A program made the position numbers and the translations under genes. A model generated the notes under the pieces. That model searched no databases, was not told the origin of the DNA, and worked only from the letters and a program-made list of their open reading frames with translations. From contig NZ_FNFP01000001.1 of the NCBI RefSeq assembly GCF_900100845.1, forward strand, positions 868,001 through 932,000: a stretch of 64,000 bases of DNA, given 5' to 3'. Shown here one piece after another: positions 43,406 to 52,394 of this stretch (within the stretch, counting starts at the first letter, position 1; every line of letters begins with the position of its first letter). This stretch comes from Natronincola ferrireducens (lineage in GTDB: Bacteria; Bacillota; Clostridia; Peptostreptococcales; Natronincolaceae).

Positions 43406-44731
43406 ATGAAATTAGAAATTGGGAATTTTTATGTAAAAGACATTGCCTTTGGTGATAAAATGGCCTACAAAAACGGCATTTTAACCATCAACAAAGAAGA
43501 AGCCTTAGCAGTAGTAAGAGAAGATGAGCATATCACAGAAGCGGATATAGTAATAGTAAAGCCAGGAGACAAAGTAAGAATTGTGCCAGTAAAAGAAGCC
43601 ATTGAACCAAGACATAGGGTAGGTGGAGGGCCAGTATTTCCGGGAGTAACAGGAGAGTTAACACAGGCAGGAAACGGGAAAACGTTAGCATTAAAAAACT
43701 GTAGCGTATTGGTGGTGGGAAAACACTGGGGGGGCTTCCAAGATGGATTAATAGATATGAGCGGAGAAGGCGCCAAGTACACATTATTCTCCCAGTTGCA
43801 AAATATTTGTCTAGTAGCTGATACCGATGAAGACTTCGAAAAACGTGAACAACAAAAGAAAAATCATGCATTAAGATGGGCAGGAATGAGGCTAGCAGAA
43901 TATATAGGCAGCTGTGTAGCTGAGCTAGAACCAGAGGAAATAGAAACCTATGAATTAAGTCCAATAACAAAACGACCCCAAGAAGTACAAGGATTACCAA
44001 ATGTAGTATTAGTATTACAACCCCAATCCCAAATGGAAGAAATGGGTTACAATGACTTAATCTATGGATGGGATTGTAATCACATGGTACCAACCTTCAT
44101 GCATCCAAATGAAGTATTAGATGGCGCCATGATATCAGGAAGCTTTATGCCCTGTTCATCCAAATGGTCCACCTATGATTTTCAGAACTATCCAATGATT
44201 AAAAGATTGTATGAAGAGCATGGAAAAACCATTAACTTCTTAGGTGTAATTATGTCCAATCTAAATGTAGCCCTAGAACAAAAAGAAAGATCCGCTTTAT
44301 TTGTAGCACAGATGGCTAAGTCACTAGGAGCCGATGCAGCAGTTGTAGCAGAAGAAGGCTATGGAAATCCAGATGCAGACTTTATCGCATGCATTGTAGC
44401 TTTAGAAAATGTAGGTGTAAAAACAGTAGGACTAACCAATGAGTGTACAGGAAGAGACGGAGCATCTCAACCATTAGTAACACTAGACGAAAAAGCAGAT
44501 GCAATCGTTTCTTGTGGGAATGTCTCCGAGTTAATTATCCTTCCACCAATGGAAACAGTAATTGGAGAATTAGAAGCATTGGCTAGAGACGGATTATCAG
44601 GGGGATGGGCAGAGGACGAAATATTAGGACCATCAGTAAGAGAAGATGGATCCATCATTATGGAAAATAATGCAATGTTCTGTGGAGACCGAGTAGCGGG
44701 ATGGTCAACCAAGACAATGGTGGAATATTAA
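43406..44731 (+). CDS. Glycine/sarcosine/betaine reductase component B proprotein (GrdE/GrdG/GrdI type)
   Basis: A 441-residue proprotein that in this family is cleaved internally at a cysteine to give two subunits, one with an N-terminal pyruvoyl group that binds the substrate amine as a Schiff base. Family landmarks include GNFYVKDIAFGDK at the start, DGLIDMSGEGAKYTLFSQLQN, MVPTFMHPNEVLDGAMISGSF and TNECTGRDGASQPLV. Candidate processing cysteines are Cys224, Cys250 and Cys347; I cannot decide which. Several stretches look more like the sarcosine (GrdG) or betaine (GrdI) form than glycine GrdE, but I cannot separate them with certainty. The downstream Sec subunit starts 13 bp after the stop. 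Confidence 0.9.
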   Translation: MKLEIGNFYVKDIAFGDKMAYKNGILTINKEEALAVVREDEHITEADIVIVKPGDKVRIVPVKEAIEPRHRVGGGPVFPGVTGELTQAGNGKTLALKNCSVLVVGKHWGGFQDGLIDMSGEGAKYTLFSQLQNICLVADTDEDFEKREQQKKNHALRWAGMRLAEYIGSCVAELEPEEIETYELSPITKRPQEVQGLPNVVLVLQPQSQMEEMGYNDLIYGWDCNHMVPTFMHPNEVLDGAMISGSFMPCSSKWSTYDFQNYPMIKRLYEEHGKTINFLGVIMSNLNVALEQKERSALFVAQMAKSLGADAAVVAEEGYGNPDADFIACIVALENVGVKTVGLTNECTGRDGASQPLVTLDEKADAIVSCGNVSELIILPPMETVIGELEALARDGLSGGWAEDEILGPSVREDGSIIMENNAMFCGDRVAGWSTKTMVEY

Positions 44732-44744
44732 GGAGGTGGAAAAG

Positions 44745-46064
44745 ATGAAAAAGAAAGCCATATTATATTTAAACCAGTTTTTTGGACAAATAGGTGGAGA
44801 AGAACTAGCTGATCATGCCCCTGAGATAAGAGAAGGTTTAGTAGGACCAGCAATGGAACTAAACAAACAACTAGGAGATGTGGCAGAAGTAACCCATACC
44901 ATTATTTGTGGTGACAACTTTATGGGTTCAAGACAAGAAGAAGCAGTTGAAACAATACTAGGCTTCCTAGAAGGTAAAGAATTTGATATCTTCTTTGCAG
45001 GGCCAGCCTTTAGAGCAGGAAGATACGGAAGTGCCTGTGGACATATCAGCAAAGCAGTAAAAGAAAAATTTGGTGTTCCAGTAATCAGTTCCATGAACGA
45101 TGAAAATCCTGGAGTAGAAATGTTCAAAAAAGAAATGTACATCTTCAAGGGTGGGGCCAGTGCAGCAGCTATGAGAAAAGATGTTAAAAAAATGGCTGAT
45201 TTTGGTAAAAAAATCATCACAGGAGAAGAACTACTATCGGCAGTAGAAGAAGGATACTATGATAGAGGAAATAGACATCAAAAGTGGCTTAATCCTCCAG
45301 TACCAGCTACTGACAGAGTTATTGATATGCTATTGAAAAAAATTAGAGGAGAAGCCTTTCAAACAGAACTACCCATACCTCCATCTGATTTAGTACCGAT
45401 AGCACCAGCAATAAAGGACTTAAGCAAGGCAAAGATCGCCATTGCAACTACTGGAGGAATTGTACCAGTAGATAACCCTGACAGAATCCAATCAGCATCA
45501 GCGACAAGATGGGGTAAATACCATATGATAGGAATGGATACACTTGAATCAGGTGTATTTAAAACCATACATGCAGGATTTGACCCAGCAGCAGCCGATG
45601 CAGATCCAAACGTCATCGTCCCTCTAGATGTATTAAGAGTCTATGAAAAAGAAGGAAGAATTGGCTCAATTCACAACTACTTCTACACAACAGTAGGAAC
45701 AGGAACAACCCAAGCAGAGGCAGCAAGAATGGGAAGAGAAATTGCAGAGGATTTAAGATTAGCCGGTGTAGATGCGGTTATCCTAACCTCCACATGAGGC
45801 ACCTGTACACGTTGCGGTGCAACGATAGTAAAAGAAATTGAGAAAGCAGGCTTTACAATTGTACAGATGGCCAACTTAATCCCAGTTGCAAAGACTGTTG
45901 GTTCCAACAGAATGGTACCAACCATTTCTATCCCATATCCATTAGGAGATCCAGAAACCCCAAAAGAACAACAATGGAAGCTACGTCACCATAGAGTAGG
46001 GATTGCTTTAGAGGCATTAGAAACCGACATTCAGGAACAGACGGTTTTTAAGGTAAAAATCTAA
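44745..46064 (+). CDS. Glycine/sarcosine/betaine reductase component B selenoprotein (GrdB/GrdF/GrdH type, UGA = Sec351)
   Basis: A 439-residue selenoprotein read through the TGA at 45795-45797. The frame is continuous, with LTSTUGTCTRCGATIVKEIEKAG giving the UxxCxxC redox motif (Sec351, Cys354, Cys357). The beginning KKKAILYLNQFFGQIGGEE and CGDNFMGSRQEE are typical of the family. A GCACC/GGTGC stem (45799-45820) right after the UGA is the likely SECIS. GGAGG supports the ATG at 44745 rather than the GTG at 44736. It cleaves the substrate C-N bond and hands the carboxymethyl group to GrdA. GrdC/GrdD (component C) are not in the window. Confidence 0.95.
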
Positions 46065-46374
46065 AAAAATAGTAAATTTTTTTCAACAAGTACAATCTAA
46101 AGAATTAATAATAAGGATGTGTATGAAAAATCCTTGACGTAGCCGGATATAATTCAATATTAGTTTACTAACTTCAGTATCTCATATGAGATCTGTTAGT
46201 TATATAAAGTATGTAGAAGTCATAATAACCAATAATTATTTTTATAGAAAGGTGGTGCTTAAGGTAGTACAATATACAAAGATGGCATTTCAACTCTTTG
46301 TATTTGATTGCTGATTTTAATCGGATGTAGAATTCAGGGGAAACACTATTTTAAAATGAAGGGGAGATGACATT
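46065..46374. other. Leader region before the YfcC transporter
   Basis: No gene seen. It holds an extended dyad CTAAC...ATCTCATATGAGAT...GTTAG (46170-46199) with a perfect 14-bp centre, either an operator or a weak terminator after the reductase genes. Confidence 0.5.
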
Positions 46375-47784
46375 ATGACCACGAAAGTTAGTAAGAAAAA
46401 TTTCTTTGATATAAAGATGCCTCATACCTATATACTTTTATCGATGATCATGGTTTTTATGGCAGTACTATCCTATATTATTCCTGCTGGTGCATATGAA
46501 AGAATAGAAGACACTGTGACAGGAAGAATGGTTGTTATACCTGGTAGCTTTGAATACATAGAAGGCACACAACCGGGAGTATTTGATGTATTTATTGCAT
46601 TGCAGAGGGGTTTTATTGATGCTGCTGACATTATTTTTCTAATTGTCTTTGCTTATGGATTTGTTTATATGTTAATAAAAAATGGAACAATGGATGCAAC
46701 ACTTGGTACAATCATAAGAAAGATGGGAAATAAAATAGAATGGCTTATCCCTGTTTGTATGCTGTCATTTGGTATTCTGGGTGCCACGATGGGTTTATAT
46801 GAAGAGGTTTATGGTTTGATTCCAGTATTTATAGGGATGTCTGTAGCTCTAGGCTATGATGCAGTGGTTGGTGGAGCTATAGTTTTCACAGGTGTAGCCA
46901 CAGGTTTTGCTGCTGCAATAATCAATCCTTTTTCCATAGGTATCGCTCAAGGAATTGCTGGGGTTCAAATGTTTTCAGGAATAGGATTTAGAATTATTAT
47001 ATTTATAGTTTTTCAAACTGCTTCTATTGCATACGTTTGGAGATATGCAAAAAAAATCAAAAAAGATCCTACAAAATCTGTTCTCTATGGAGTTGAATTA
47101 GATACAATACACAAAACAAACAAGGATGACCTCTTAGATACTAAATTGACTGTTAGAAATAAATTATGCATGGTGATCTTTGTGCTAACAATAGGAATAT
47201 TATTGTATGGAACTACCCAGTGGGACTGGTACATCAATGAAATTGCTGCTTTGTTTTTAATGATGATGGTAGTTGTAGGGGTTGTTGGTGGATTTAATGC
47301 AACAAAAATATGTAACGTATTTATAGAATCTACTAAAAGCATGGTTTTTTCTATGATGATTTGTGGTTTTACTAGAGGAATACTAATACTTATGCAGGAT
47401 GCACAAATAGCAGACACCATAGTTCATTCTCTTGTTACAGTACTAGAAGGACAAAGTAAATATATATCTGCTCTCGGTATGCTAGGCTTACAAAATATTA
47501 TAAACTTCTTTATAACAGGTTCTGCAAGTCAAGCGACGATTACAATGCCTATTATGGCTCCAGTTGCTGATTTAGTTGACTTAAATAAACAAATTGCAGT
47601 GTTAGCATATCAATTTGGTGATGGGTTTTCTAATATGTTTTGGCCTACCGTTGTTGCATTTGAGTGTGGACTTATGGGGATTCCAATTAATAAATGGTAT
47701 AAATTCATGGCACCACTTTTTGGTATTATGACTATCCTTCAAATTATAATGATGTTGGTGGCAGTTGCAATCGGGTATAATTAA
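46375..47784 (+). CDS. YfcC-family (DcuC/ArgR-type) carboxylate or amino-acid permease
   Basis: A 469-residue membrane protein with about twelve helices. It begins with the family pattern MPHTYILLSMIMVFMAVLSY followed by IIPAGAYERI. Other hallmarks are GLYEEVYGLIPVFIGMSVALGYD and NFFITGSASQATITMPIMAP. YfcC-like proteins transport dicarboxylates, amino acids or peptides. It lies between the reductase operon and two amidohydrolases in the same direction. The ribosome-binding site is AAGGGGAGATGA. The substrate is not certain. Confidence 0.86.
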   Translation: MTTKVSKKNFFDIKMPHTYILLSMIMVFMAVLSYIIPAGAYERIEDTVTGRMVVIPGSFEYIEGTQPGVFDVFIALQRGFIDAADIIFLIVFAYGFVYMLIKNGTMDATLGTIIRKMGNKIEWLIPVCMLSFGILGATMGLYEEVYGLIPVFIGMSVALGYDAVVGGAIVFTGVATGFAAAIINPFSIGIAQGIAGVQMFSGIGFRIIIFIVFQTASIAYVWRYAKKIKKDPTKSVLYGVELDTIHKTNKDDLLDTKLTVRNKLCMVIFVLTIGILLYGTTQWDWYINEIAALFLMMMVVVGVVGGFNATKICNVFIESTKSMVFSMMICGFTRGILILMQDAQIADTIVHSLVTVLEGQSKYISALGMLGLQNIINFFITGSASQATITMPIMAPVADLVDLNKQIAVLAYQFGDGFSNMFWPTVVAFECGLMGIPINKWYKFMAPLFGIMTILQIIMMLVAVAIGYN

Positions 47785-47838
47785 TAATGTAGTAAATATT
47801 TTAACAATATAGTTAAATTCTGATTAAAGGAGACTGTC

Positions 47839-48972
47839 ATGATAATAAGAAATGCTTATGTTCTATTGTTTGAAGAAAATGGTTTTGTAAAAAAGGATAT
47901 TTGTTTTGAAGATGGAAAAATAAAACAAGTAGCAGATAAAATTGATGGGGAATACTATATAGATGCTACAGGAAAGTATATAACTCCAGGTTTAATTGAT
48001 GCCCATTCACATATTGGAATATGTGAAGAGGCTATAGGTTGGGAAGGGGATGATACCTGTGAGTATGGCAATGCTGTATCTCCTCAGCTCAGGGCTATAG
48101 ATGCTATCAATCCCTTCGATATAGCATTTAAAGAAGCTCTTAGAGGTGGTGTGACCACTGTGTGTACAGGGCCTGGAAGTGCAAATGTTGTTGCGGGAAC
48201 ATTTGCTACCATCAAGCTAAAGGGAAATGTTATAGATGAGATGATAATAGATGAGAGAGCAGCTATGAAATGTGCATTTGGAGAAAATCCAAGGGCTTTT
48301 GGAAAATCAGGAAAAGAACCCTATACGAGAATGGGAGTTGCTGCTCTTTTAAGAAAGACATTAAATGATGCAATGAACTACAAAGCAAAAAAAGAAGATG
48401 CTGAAAAAAACAATAAATACTTTGAAAAAGATTTACAAATGGAAAATATGTTATTAGTGATAAATGGTGACATACCAATCAAAGCCCATGTACATCGAGC
48501 TGATGATATTTGTACAGCCATAAGAATAGCTAAAGAATATAATATTGGATTAACTTTAGATCATTGCACAGAAGGACATCTTATCGTAGATTACCTTAAA
48601 AAATTTGATTATCCTACAATTATTGGGCCATCCTATGGTCCAAAAACTAAAATAGAAACTAAAAATAAAACCTTCCAAACAGCTAAAATATTATGGGATG
48701 CTGGTTTGAAAGTATGTATAACGACAGATCATAATGTACATCCCCAGGAATCTCTTATTTTGTTTGCTGCTATGGCGGCTAAAGAAGGATTAGATGAAAT
48801 TGAAGCATTAAAGGCTATAACGATAAATCCAGCAGAGGTTTTAAGAATACATGAAAGAAAAGGACAGATAAAAAAGGGGTTAGATGCAGATTTGGTAATT
48901 TGGGATAGCCATCCTTTAGATTTTATGGCAAAGGTTGAAAAAGTATTTATAGAAGGCCAAGAAGCATTCTAA
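47839..48972 (+). CDS. Metal-dependent amidohydrolase (imidazolonepropionase/dihydroorotase-like)
   Basis: A 377-residue TIM-barrel amidohydrolase. Metal ligands are seen in GLIDAHSHIG (HxH, about 56-58), IKAHVHRADD, LTLDHCTEGH and the catalytic Asp in ITTDHNVHPQES. KKGLDADLVIWDSHPLD near the end is standard. It is related to imidazolonepropionase-like enzymes that act on cyclic amides or dipeptides. Co-directional with the YfcC transporter 55 bp upstream and an M20 hydrolase 70 bp downstream, so probably one catabolic operon. Confidence 0.87.
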   Translation: MIIRNAYVLLFEENGFVKKDICFEDGKIKQVADKIDGEYYIDATGKYITPGLIDAHSHIGICEEAIGWEGDDTCEYGNAVSPQLRAIDAINPFDIAFKEALRGGVTTVCTGPGSANVVAGTFATIKLKGNVIDEMIIDERAAMKCAFGENPRAFGKSGKEPYTRMGVAALLRKTLNDAMNYKAKKEDAEKNNKYFEKDLQMENMLLVINGDIPIKAHVHRADDICTAIRIAKEYNIGLTLDHCTEGHLIVDYLKKFDYPTIIGPSYGPKTKIETKNKTFQTAKILWDAGLKVCITTDHNVHPQESLILFAAMAAKEGLDEIEALKAITINPAEVLRIHERKGQIKKGLDADLVIWDSHPLDFMAKVEKVFIEGQEAF

Positions 48973-49041
48973 ATCATAAAGGAATTCCATAAGGCACATG
49001 GATACTAGTAAATTTTCAACAATGCATATATGGAGGAGATT

Positions 49042-50349
49042 ATGGATTATACACTAGATAAAATTATAAAATATAGAAGAGAGTTCCACAAGTACCCAGA
49101 AACTGGATGGAAGGAAATAAGAACAAGTGCAAGAATAGCTGAAATACTATCTCAATTAGGATATGAAAATATAAAAGTAGGAACAGAAGCCGTAGATATC
49201 AATACAATTGTTGAACCAGTGAGACTTAGTGAAGATGAGAGAAAAAAAGAAATAAAAAGGGCGATAAGTCAAGGGGGAAATAAAGATTGGATTAGGAAAG
49301 CCAATGGATATCCAGGGGTTGTAGCAGAGATAGATACAGGAAATATAGGTCCAACAGTAGCTTTTAGATTTGATATTGATGCATTGGTGGATACAGAACC
49401 TTATGAAAGTGGACATAAACCCTTTGATGAAGAATATATCTCTATCAACCCCAATAGTGTACATGCTTGTGGCCATGATGGACATATTGCTATTGGTTTA
49501 GGATTGGCAAAAGAGATACTAAAGCATAAAAAGTCCTTAAGGGGAAAGATAAAGTTACTATTTCAACCTGCGGAAGAAACCTTTTCAGGAGCTGAATCAA
49601 TGGTAACAAAAGGTCACTTAGATGATGTAGATTATTTTTTCAGTATGCATATAGGGCTAAGCTATGAAAACAAACCCCTACCATCAAAAAGTATCGCATG
49701 TGGATGTTGTGATTTTCTAAGTGATCGACAATTGGATGTGTATTTTCAAGGGAAAGCAGCTCATCCATGTGGAGCTTCACAAGAAGGCAAGAATACATTG
49801 CTAGCGGCATGTACCGCTGCCCTAAATATCCATTCCATAGCACCTCATGAGGAGGGGTTATTTAGAGTGAATGTAGGAGAAATACATGCAGGTGTTTGTG
49901 CAAATACAATTCCTGCAAATGCCCTCATAAGGGTAGAGTATAGAGGAGAAAATAGCAATATAACGAACTATGGTAAAAATCGTGTGTTAACGATTATAGA
50001 AGCTGCAGCAAAAATGTATGAGTTGACATATAAAATTGTGGACTATGGAGAAGTTCCAACAGCTAAAAGTGATAAAGAGATGATAGATATCGTGAAAAAA
50101 TCAGCTAAAAAAGTAAGTTGGTTTGAAAATATATATGATTACGGAAATGTAGGTGGAACTGATGATGCCACAGTTATGATGAAGAAGGTACAGGATCATG
50201 GTGGTAAGGCGGTTTATATTGGGTTGGGGGCAGATGTTACTGAGCCTTTACATAATCCTAAATTTGACTTTGATGAAAATGTATTAATAGCTGCTACAAA
50301 TCTTTTCGTAAATATTTTAAAAGACATATCCTCTTGTAAAAATTTATAA
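49042..50349 (+). CDS. M20-family amidohydrolase (AbgA-like N-acyl amino acid hydrolase)
   Basis: A 435-residue zinc or manganese amidohydrolase close to p-aminobenzoyl-glutamate hydrolase subunit A in length and pattern. It begins IIKYRREFHKYPETGWKEIRTSARIAEIL. Metal ligands appear in VHACGHDGH, PAEETFSGA and the final EPLHNPKFDFDE. It cleaves an amide bond to free an amino acid. GGAGGAG supports the ATG at 49042. With the YfcC transporter and the other amidohydrolase it could feed an amino acid such as glycine, sarcosine or betaine to the upstream reductase; this link is inference. Confidence 0.88.
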   Translation: MDYTLDKIIKYRREFHKYPETGWKEIRTSARIAEILSQLGYENIKVGTEAVDINTIVEPVRLSEDERKKEIKRAISQGGNKDWIRKANGYPGVVAEIDTGNIGPTVAFRFDIDALVDTEPYESGHKPFDEEYISINPNSVHACGHDGHIAIGLGLAKEILKHKKSLRGKIKLLFQPAEETFSGAESMVTKGHLDDVDYFFSMHIGLSYENKPLPSKSIACGCCDFLSDRQLDVYFQGKAAHPCGASQEGKNTLLAACTAALNIHSIAPHEEGLFRVNVGEIHAGVCANTIPANALIRVEYRGENSNITNYGKNRVLTIIEAAAKMYELTYKIVDYGEVPTAKSDKEMIDIVKKSAKKVSWFENIYDYGNVGGTDDATVMMKKVQDHGGKAVYIGLGADVTEPLHNPKFDFDENVLIAATNLFVNILKDISSCKNL

Positions 50350-50370
50350 AATATTATGTGTGCTTGAGCT

Positions 50371-50428
50371 AAAAAGAAACTCCTCTCTAGAAATAAAAAA
50401 TATTTTCTAGAAAGGAGTTTCTTTTTTA
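50371..50428 (+). terminator. Terminator after the AbgA-like gene
   Basis: AAAAAGAAACTCCT and AGGAGTTTCTTTTTT close a long hairpin with inner pairing TCTAGAAA / TTTCTAGA. Strong on both strands. Confidence 0.88.
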
Positions 50429-50454
50429 CTGAATCAAGTTTCATTTTACAAAGA

Positions 50455-50604
50455 AAAAATAAGAAAACATAATAAAATTTGAAGAAGATTACTCTTATAA
50501 CTATGATGATAAATAAAGGTGGAAAAAATGACTGAAAAGAAACTAAGAGGGCTTGAGGATATGCCCCCATATACAAAATTCAATTATTTTAAAGTTCTGT
50601 CAAT
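50455..50604 (+). pseudogene. Duplicated 5' fragment of the TerB-like gene
   Basis: This segment repeats the promoter region, ribosome-binding site and first 27 or so codons of the gene at 51424. The frame from ATG 50528 reads MTEKKLRGLEDMPPYTKFNY and then FKVLS, against MTEKKVRGLEDMPPYTKLNY and FKILI in the intact gene. It then runs into antisense sequence of the acetyltransferase-like gene. Confidence 0.82.
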
Positions 50605-50608
50605 GTTG

Positions 50609-51187
50609 TTACACAACTCTAGAAGTAGTTTGTATTCTCTGGGATATAGCTTCTTTAAATGCTGTAAAGCTGCCAGCACAAATTATGGAGTTGTGATTAG
50701 ATTTGGTCACAATTTCAAGTCCAACAGTTTTTGAAAATCGAACTCCCTCATCGGTTACATTATCTGTAATAACGCTTTCAAAAACAAATCCCTGAGCTTC
50801 GTAGGTCTCATAGCAAGTGACATAGTCCTTTAATAAATCGTTTAAAGCTGAAGTTTTTCTGTAGGGGGCATCTATAACAACGCAACTCAAAAACAGATGG
50901 TAGGACTTTGAAACATCTCTTGGGACATCCATATGCTCTTTGACAAGGTGTTTGTCATTAAATGTTCCATCTAAAAGGGTTTGATAAATTTCTAATGAAA
51001 CTGGAAATAAATTAATGAACCCTATAATTTGGTCATCATGTTTAAGGCACCGTATACAATGTGGCCAATGTTGATACCAACTATAGCTTGTTAGAGCATC
51101 GGTAATATATGCTTCATCGTAATATTTTTTTTCAAGGGTTTCCATGGCTAAAAAGTCCTCTAAAGTTAATTTGGATTTTATCATCAT
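50609..51187 (-). CDS. GNAT-like acetyltransferase
   Basis: A 192-residue protein with a plausible GNAT layout: TLEDFLAMETLEKKYYDE at the start, a central strand HDDQIIGFINLFPVS, the motif A region FLSCVVIDAPYRKTSALNDLL, and a late GLEIVTKSNHNSIIC. The acetyl-CoA pyrophosphate loop is weaker than usual, so the assignment is moderate. GGAGG supports the start at 51187 (51220 is upstream of it). It lies between the two copies of the TerB-like 5' end and is antisense to them, as if it arrived with the duplication. Confidence 0.62.
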   Translation of the reverse strand: MMIKSKLTLEDFLAMETLEKKYYDEAYITDALTSYSWYQHWPHCIRCLKHDDQIIGFINLFPVSLEIYQTLLDGTFNDKHLVKEHMDVPRDVSKSYHLFLSCVVIDAPYRKTSALNDLLKDYVTCYETYEAQGFVFESVITDNVTDEGVRFSKTVGLEIVTKSNHNSIICAGSFTAFKEAISQRIQTTSRVV

Positions 51188-51423
51188 TTTTCCTCCTGGA
51201 TAAAAATCATAGATTTTCATATATGGTTTTTATCCCTCAAATTACTTTTACTGCTGTTATTTTACCATTTCCATCACTGACTTTCCACAAAATAATTAAA
51301 AATTAAGAATATTTAAAAATATATATCCCTATAAATAACCTCTTATAATAAAAAATAAAGGAATATAACAAAATCTGAAGAATATTACTTTTATAACTAT
51401 AATCATAAATGAAGGTGGAAAAA

Positions 51424-52305
51424 ATGACTGAAAAAAAAGTAAGAGGGCTTGAGGATATGCCCCCATATACAAAATTGAATTATTTTAAAATCCTGATAAT
51501 AATGGCTAACACAAATGGAGAAGTCACTCAATTGGAAATGGTGGAGCTTTATAGACTAATGGCAAAGAACAAGCTTTCTCAGGTGGATAGGTTAGTATTA
51601 TTAAGCTGGATGGAAGAAGAAAGGCATAATCAGCTATTAGAATTATGTGACAATCTATATGAAGAATTAAATGATCAAGAGAAAAATATTATACGATTTT
51701 CCTTGATTAAGGATTTGATAATTATCATGGGAGCTGATAATTATGAGGCTCCTGAAGAGATGGAACTGTTCAACAAGATGAAGGAGATCTTCTGTATAAC
51801 AGAAGAACAGCTAGGGTTTTTAAAAGAAGAGTATGAGACGGACAAAACTTTTTTTGCAGAAGAAACTACTGATAACAGTTGGTATGACAAATTTGAGGAA
51901 ACCTTTTTGACAGCCACAGCTATAGGCGTACCTATTACAGTTTTATATTATCAAGGCAGCTTCAAAAGGGAATGGTCTTTGTGTAGAAGATTATATAGAA
52001 AACCTACTTTACCTGGAAACATAGCAAAGGCTGTGGTTTTAGGTGGAGCTTCTTACAAAATGCTAAAATGGTTTTTAGAAGGAAAAAGAAAGAAAGCCCA
52101 TAAGCTTAAAGAAGCTTTATTTGAAGCAGCCTCTAAAGTCCATGAGAGGGCAGATGATTATTTAACTAAGGATATCCAAAAAATTCAAGAAGAGCTACAG
52201 CATACAAAAGAAGAGGTGGGGCAAAGAAAAGCTTTAAACCACAGGGCAGTTTTGTTGCAGAAAACTTTGGGGAACTTGAGAAGTAGGAAGCCTCAACTAT
52301 TATAA
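51424..52305 (+). CDS. TerB-like domain protein with C-terminal coiled coil
   Basis: A 293-residue protein. The first 130 residues form an all-helical TerB-like domain (KLNYFKILIIMANTNGEVTQLEMVELYRLM ... VLLSWMEEER), as seen in tellurite-resistance and DjlA-type proteins, though clear metal-binding acids are few. Two weakly hydrophobic stretches (about 150-172 and 195-215) and a charged coiled coil (215-285) follow. GGTGGAAAAA supports the ATG at 51424. Function unknown. The 5' end is duplicated about 900 bp upstream. Confidence 0.7.
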   Translation: MTEKKVRGLEDMPPYTKLNYFKILIIMANTNGEVTQLEMVELYRLMAKNKLSQVDRLVLLSWMEEERHNQLLELCDNLYEELNDQEKNIIRFSLIKDLIIIMGADNYEAPEEMELFNKMKEIFCITEEQLGFLKEEYETDKTFFAEETTDNSWYDKFEETFLTATAIGVPITVLYYQGSFKREWSLCRRLYRKPTLPGNIAKAVVLGGASYKMLKWFLEGKRKKAHKLKEALFEAASKVHERADDYLTKDIQKIQEELQHTKEEVGQRKALNHRAVLLQKTLGNLRSRKPQLL

Positions 52306-52310
52306 TTTGA

Positions 52311-52335
52311 AGACTCCTTATAGGGAGTCTTTTTC
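52311..52335 (+). terminator. Terminator after the TerB-like gene
   Basis: AGACTCC-TTATAG-GGAGTCT followed by TTTT, a few bases after the stop codon. Confidence 0.88.
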
Positions 52336-52394
52336 GAATAGTAGAATAACATAATTATTCTACTGTTTAAACAAAGGATAAGGAGATATTATTT

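Noticed and set aside
43465-44093. Long antisense frames opposite the component B proprotein gene (also opposite typA, asnA and others)
   Set aside because: Shadows of real genes; no ribosome-binding sites and composition typical of antisense frames.
45867-46064. A 65-residue protein after the first component B subunit
   Set aside because: It is the C-terminal end of the Sec-containing subunit beyond the UGA at 45795.
46260-46320. Possible second sigma-54 promoter before the YfcC gene (TGGCATTTCAACTC)
   Set aside because: The GC element is absent at the required 10-nt spacing after GG.
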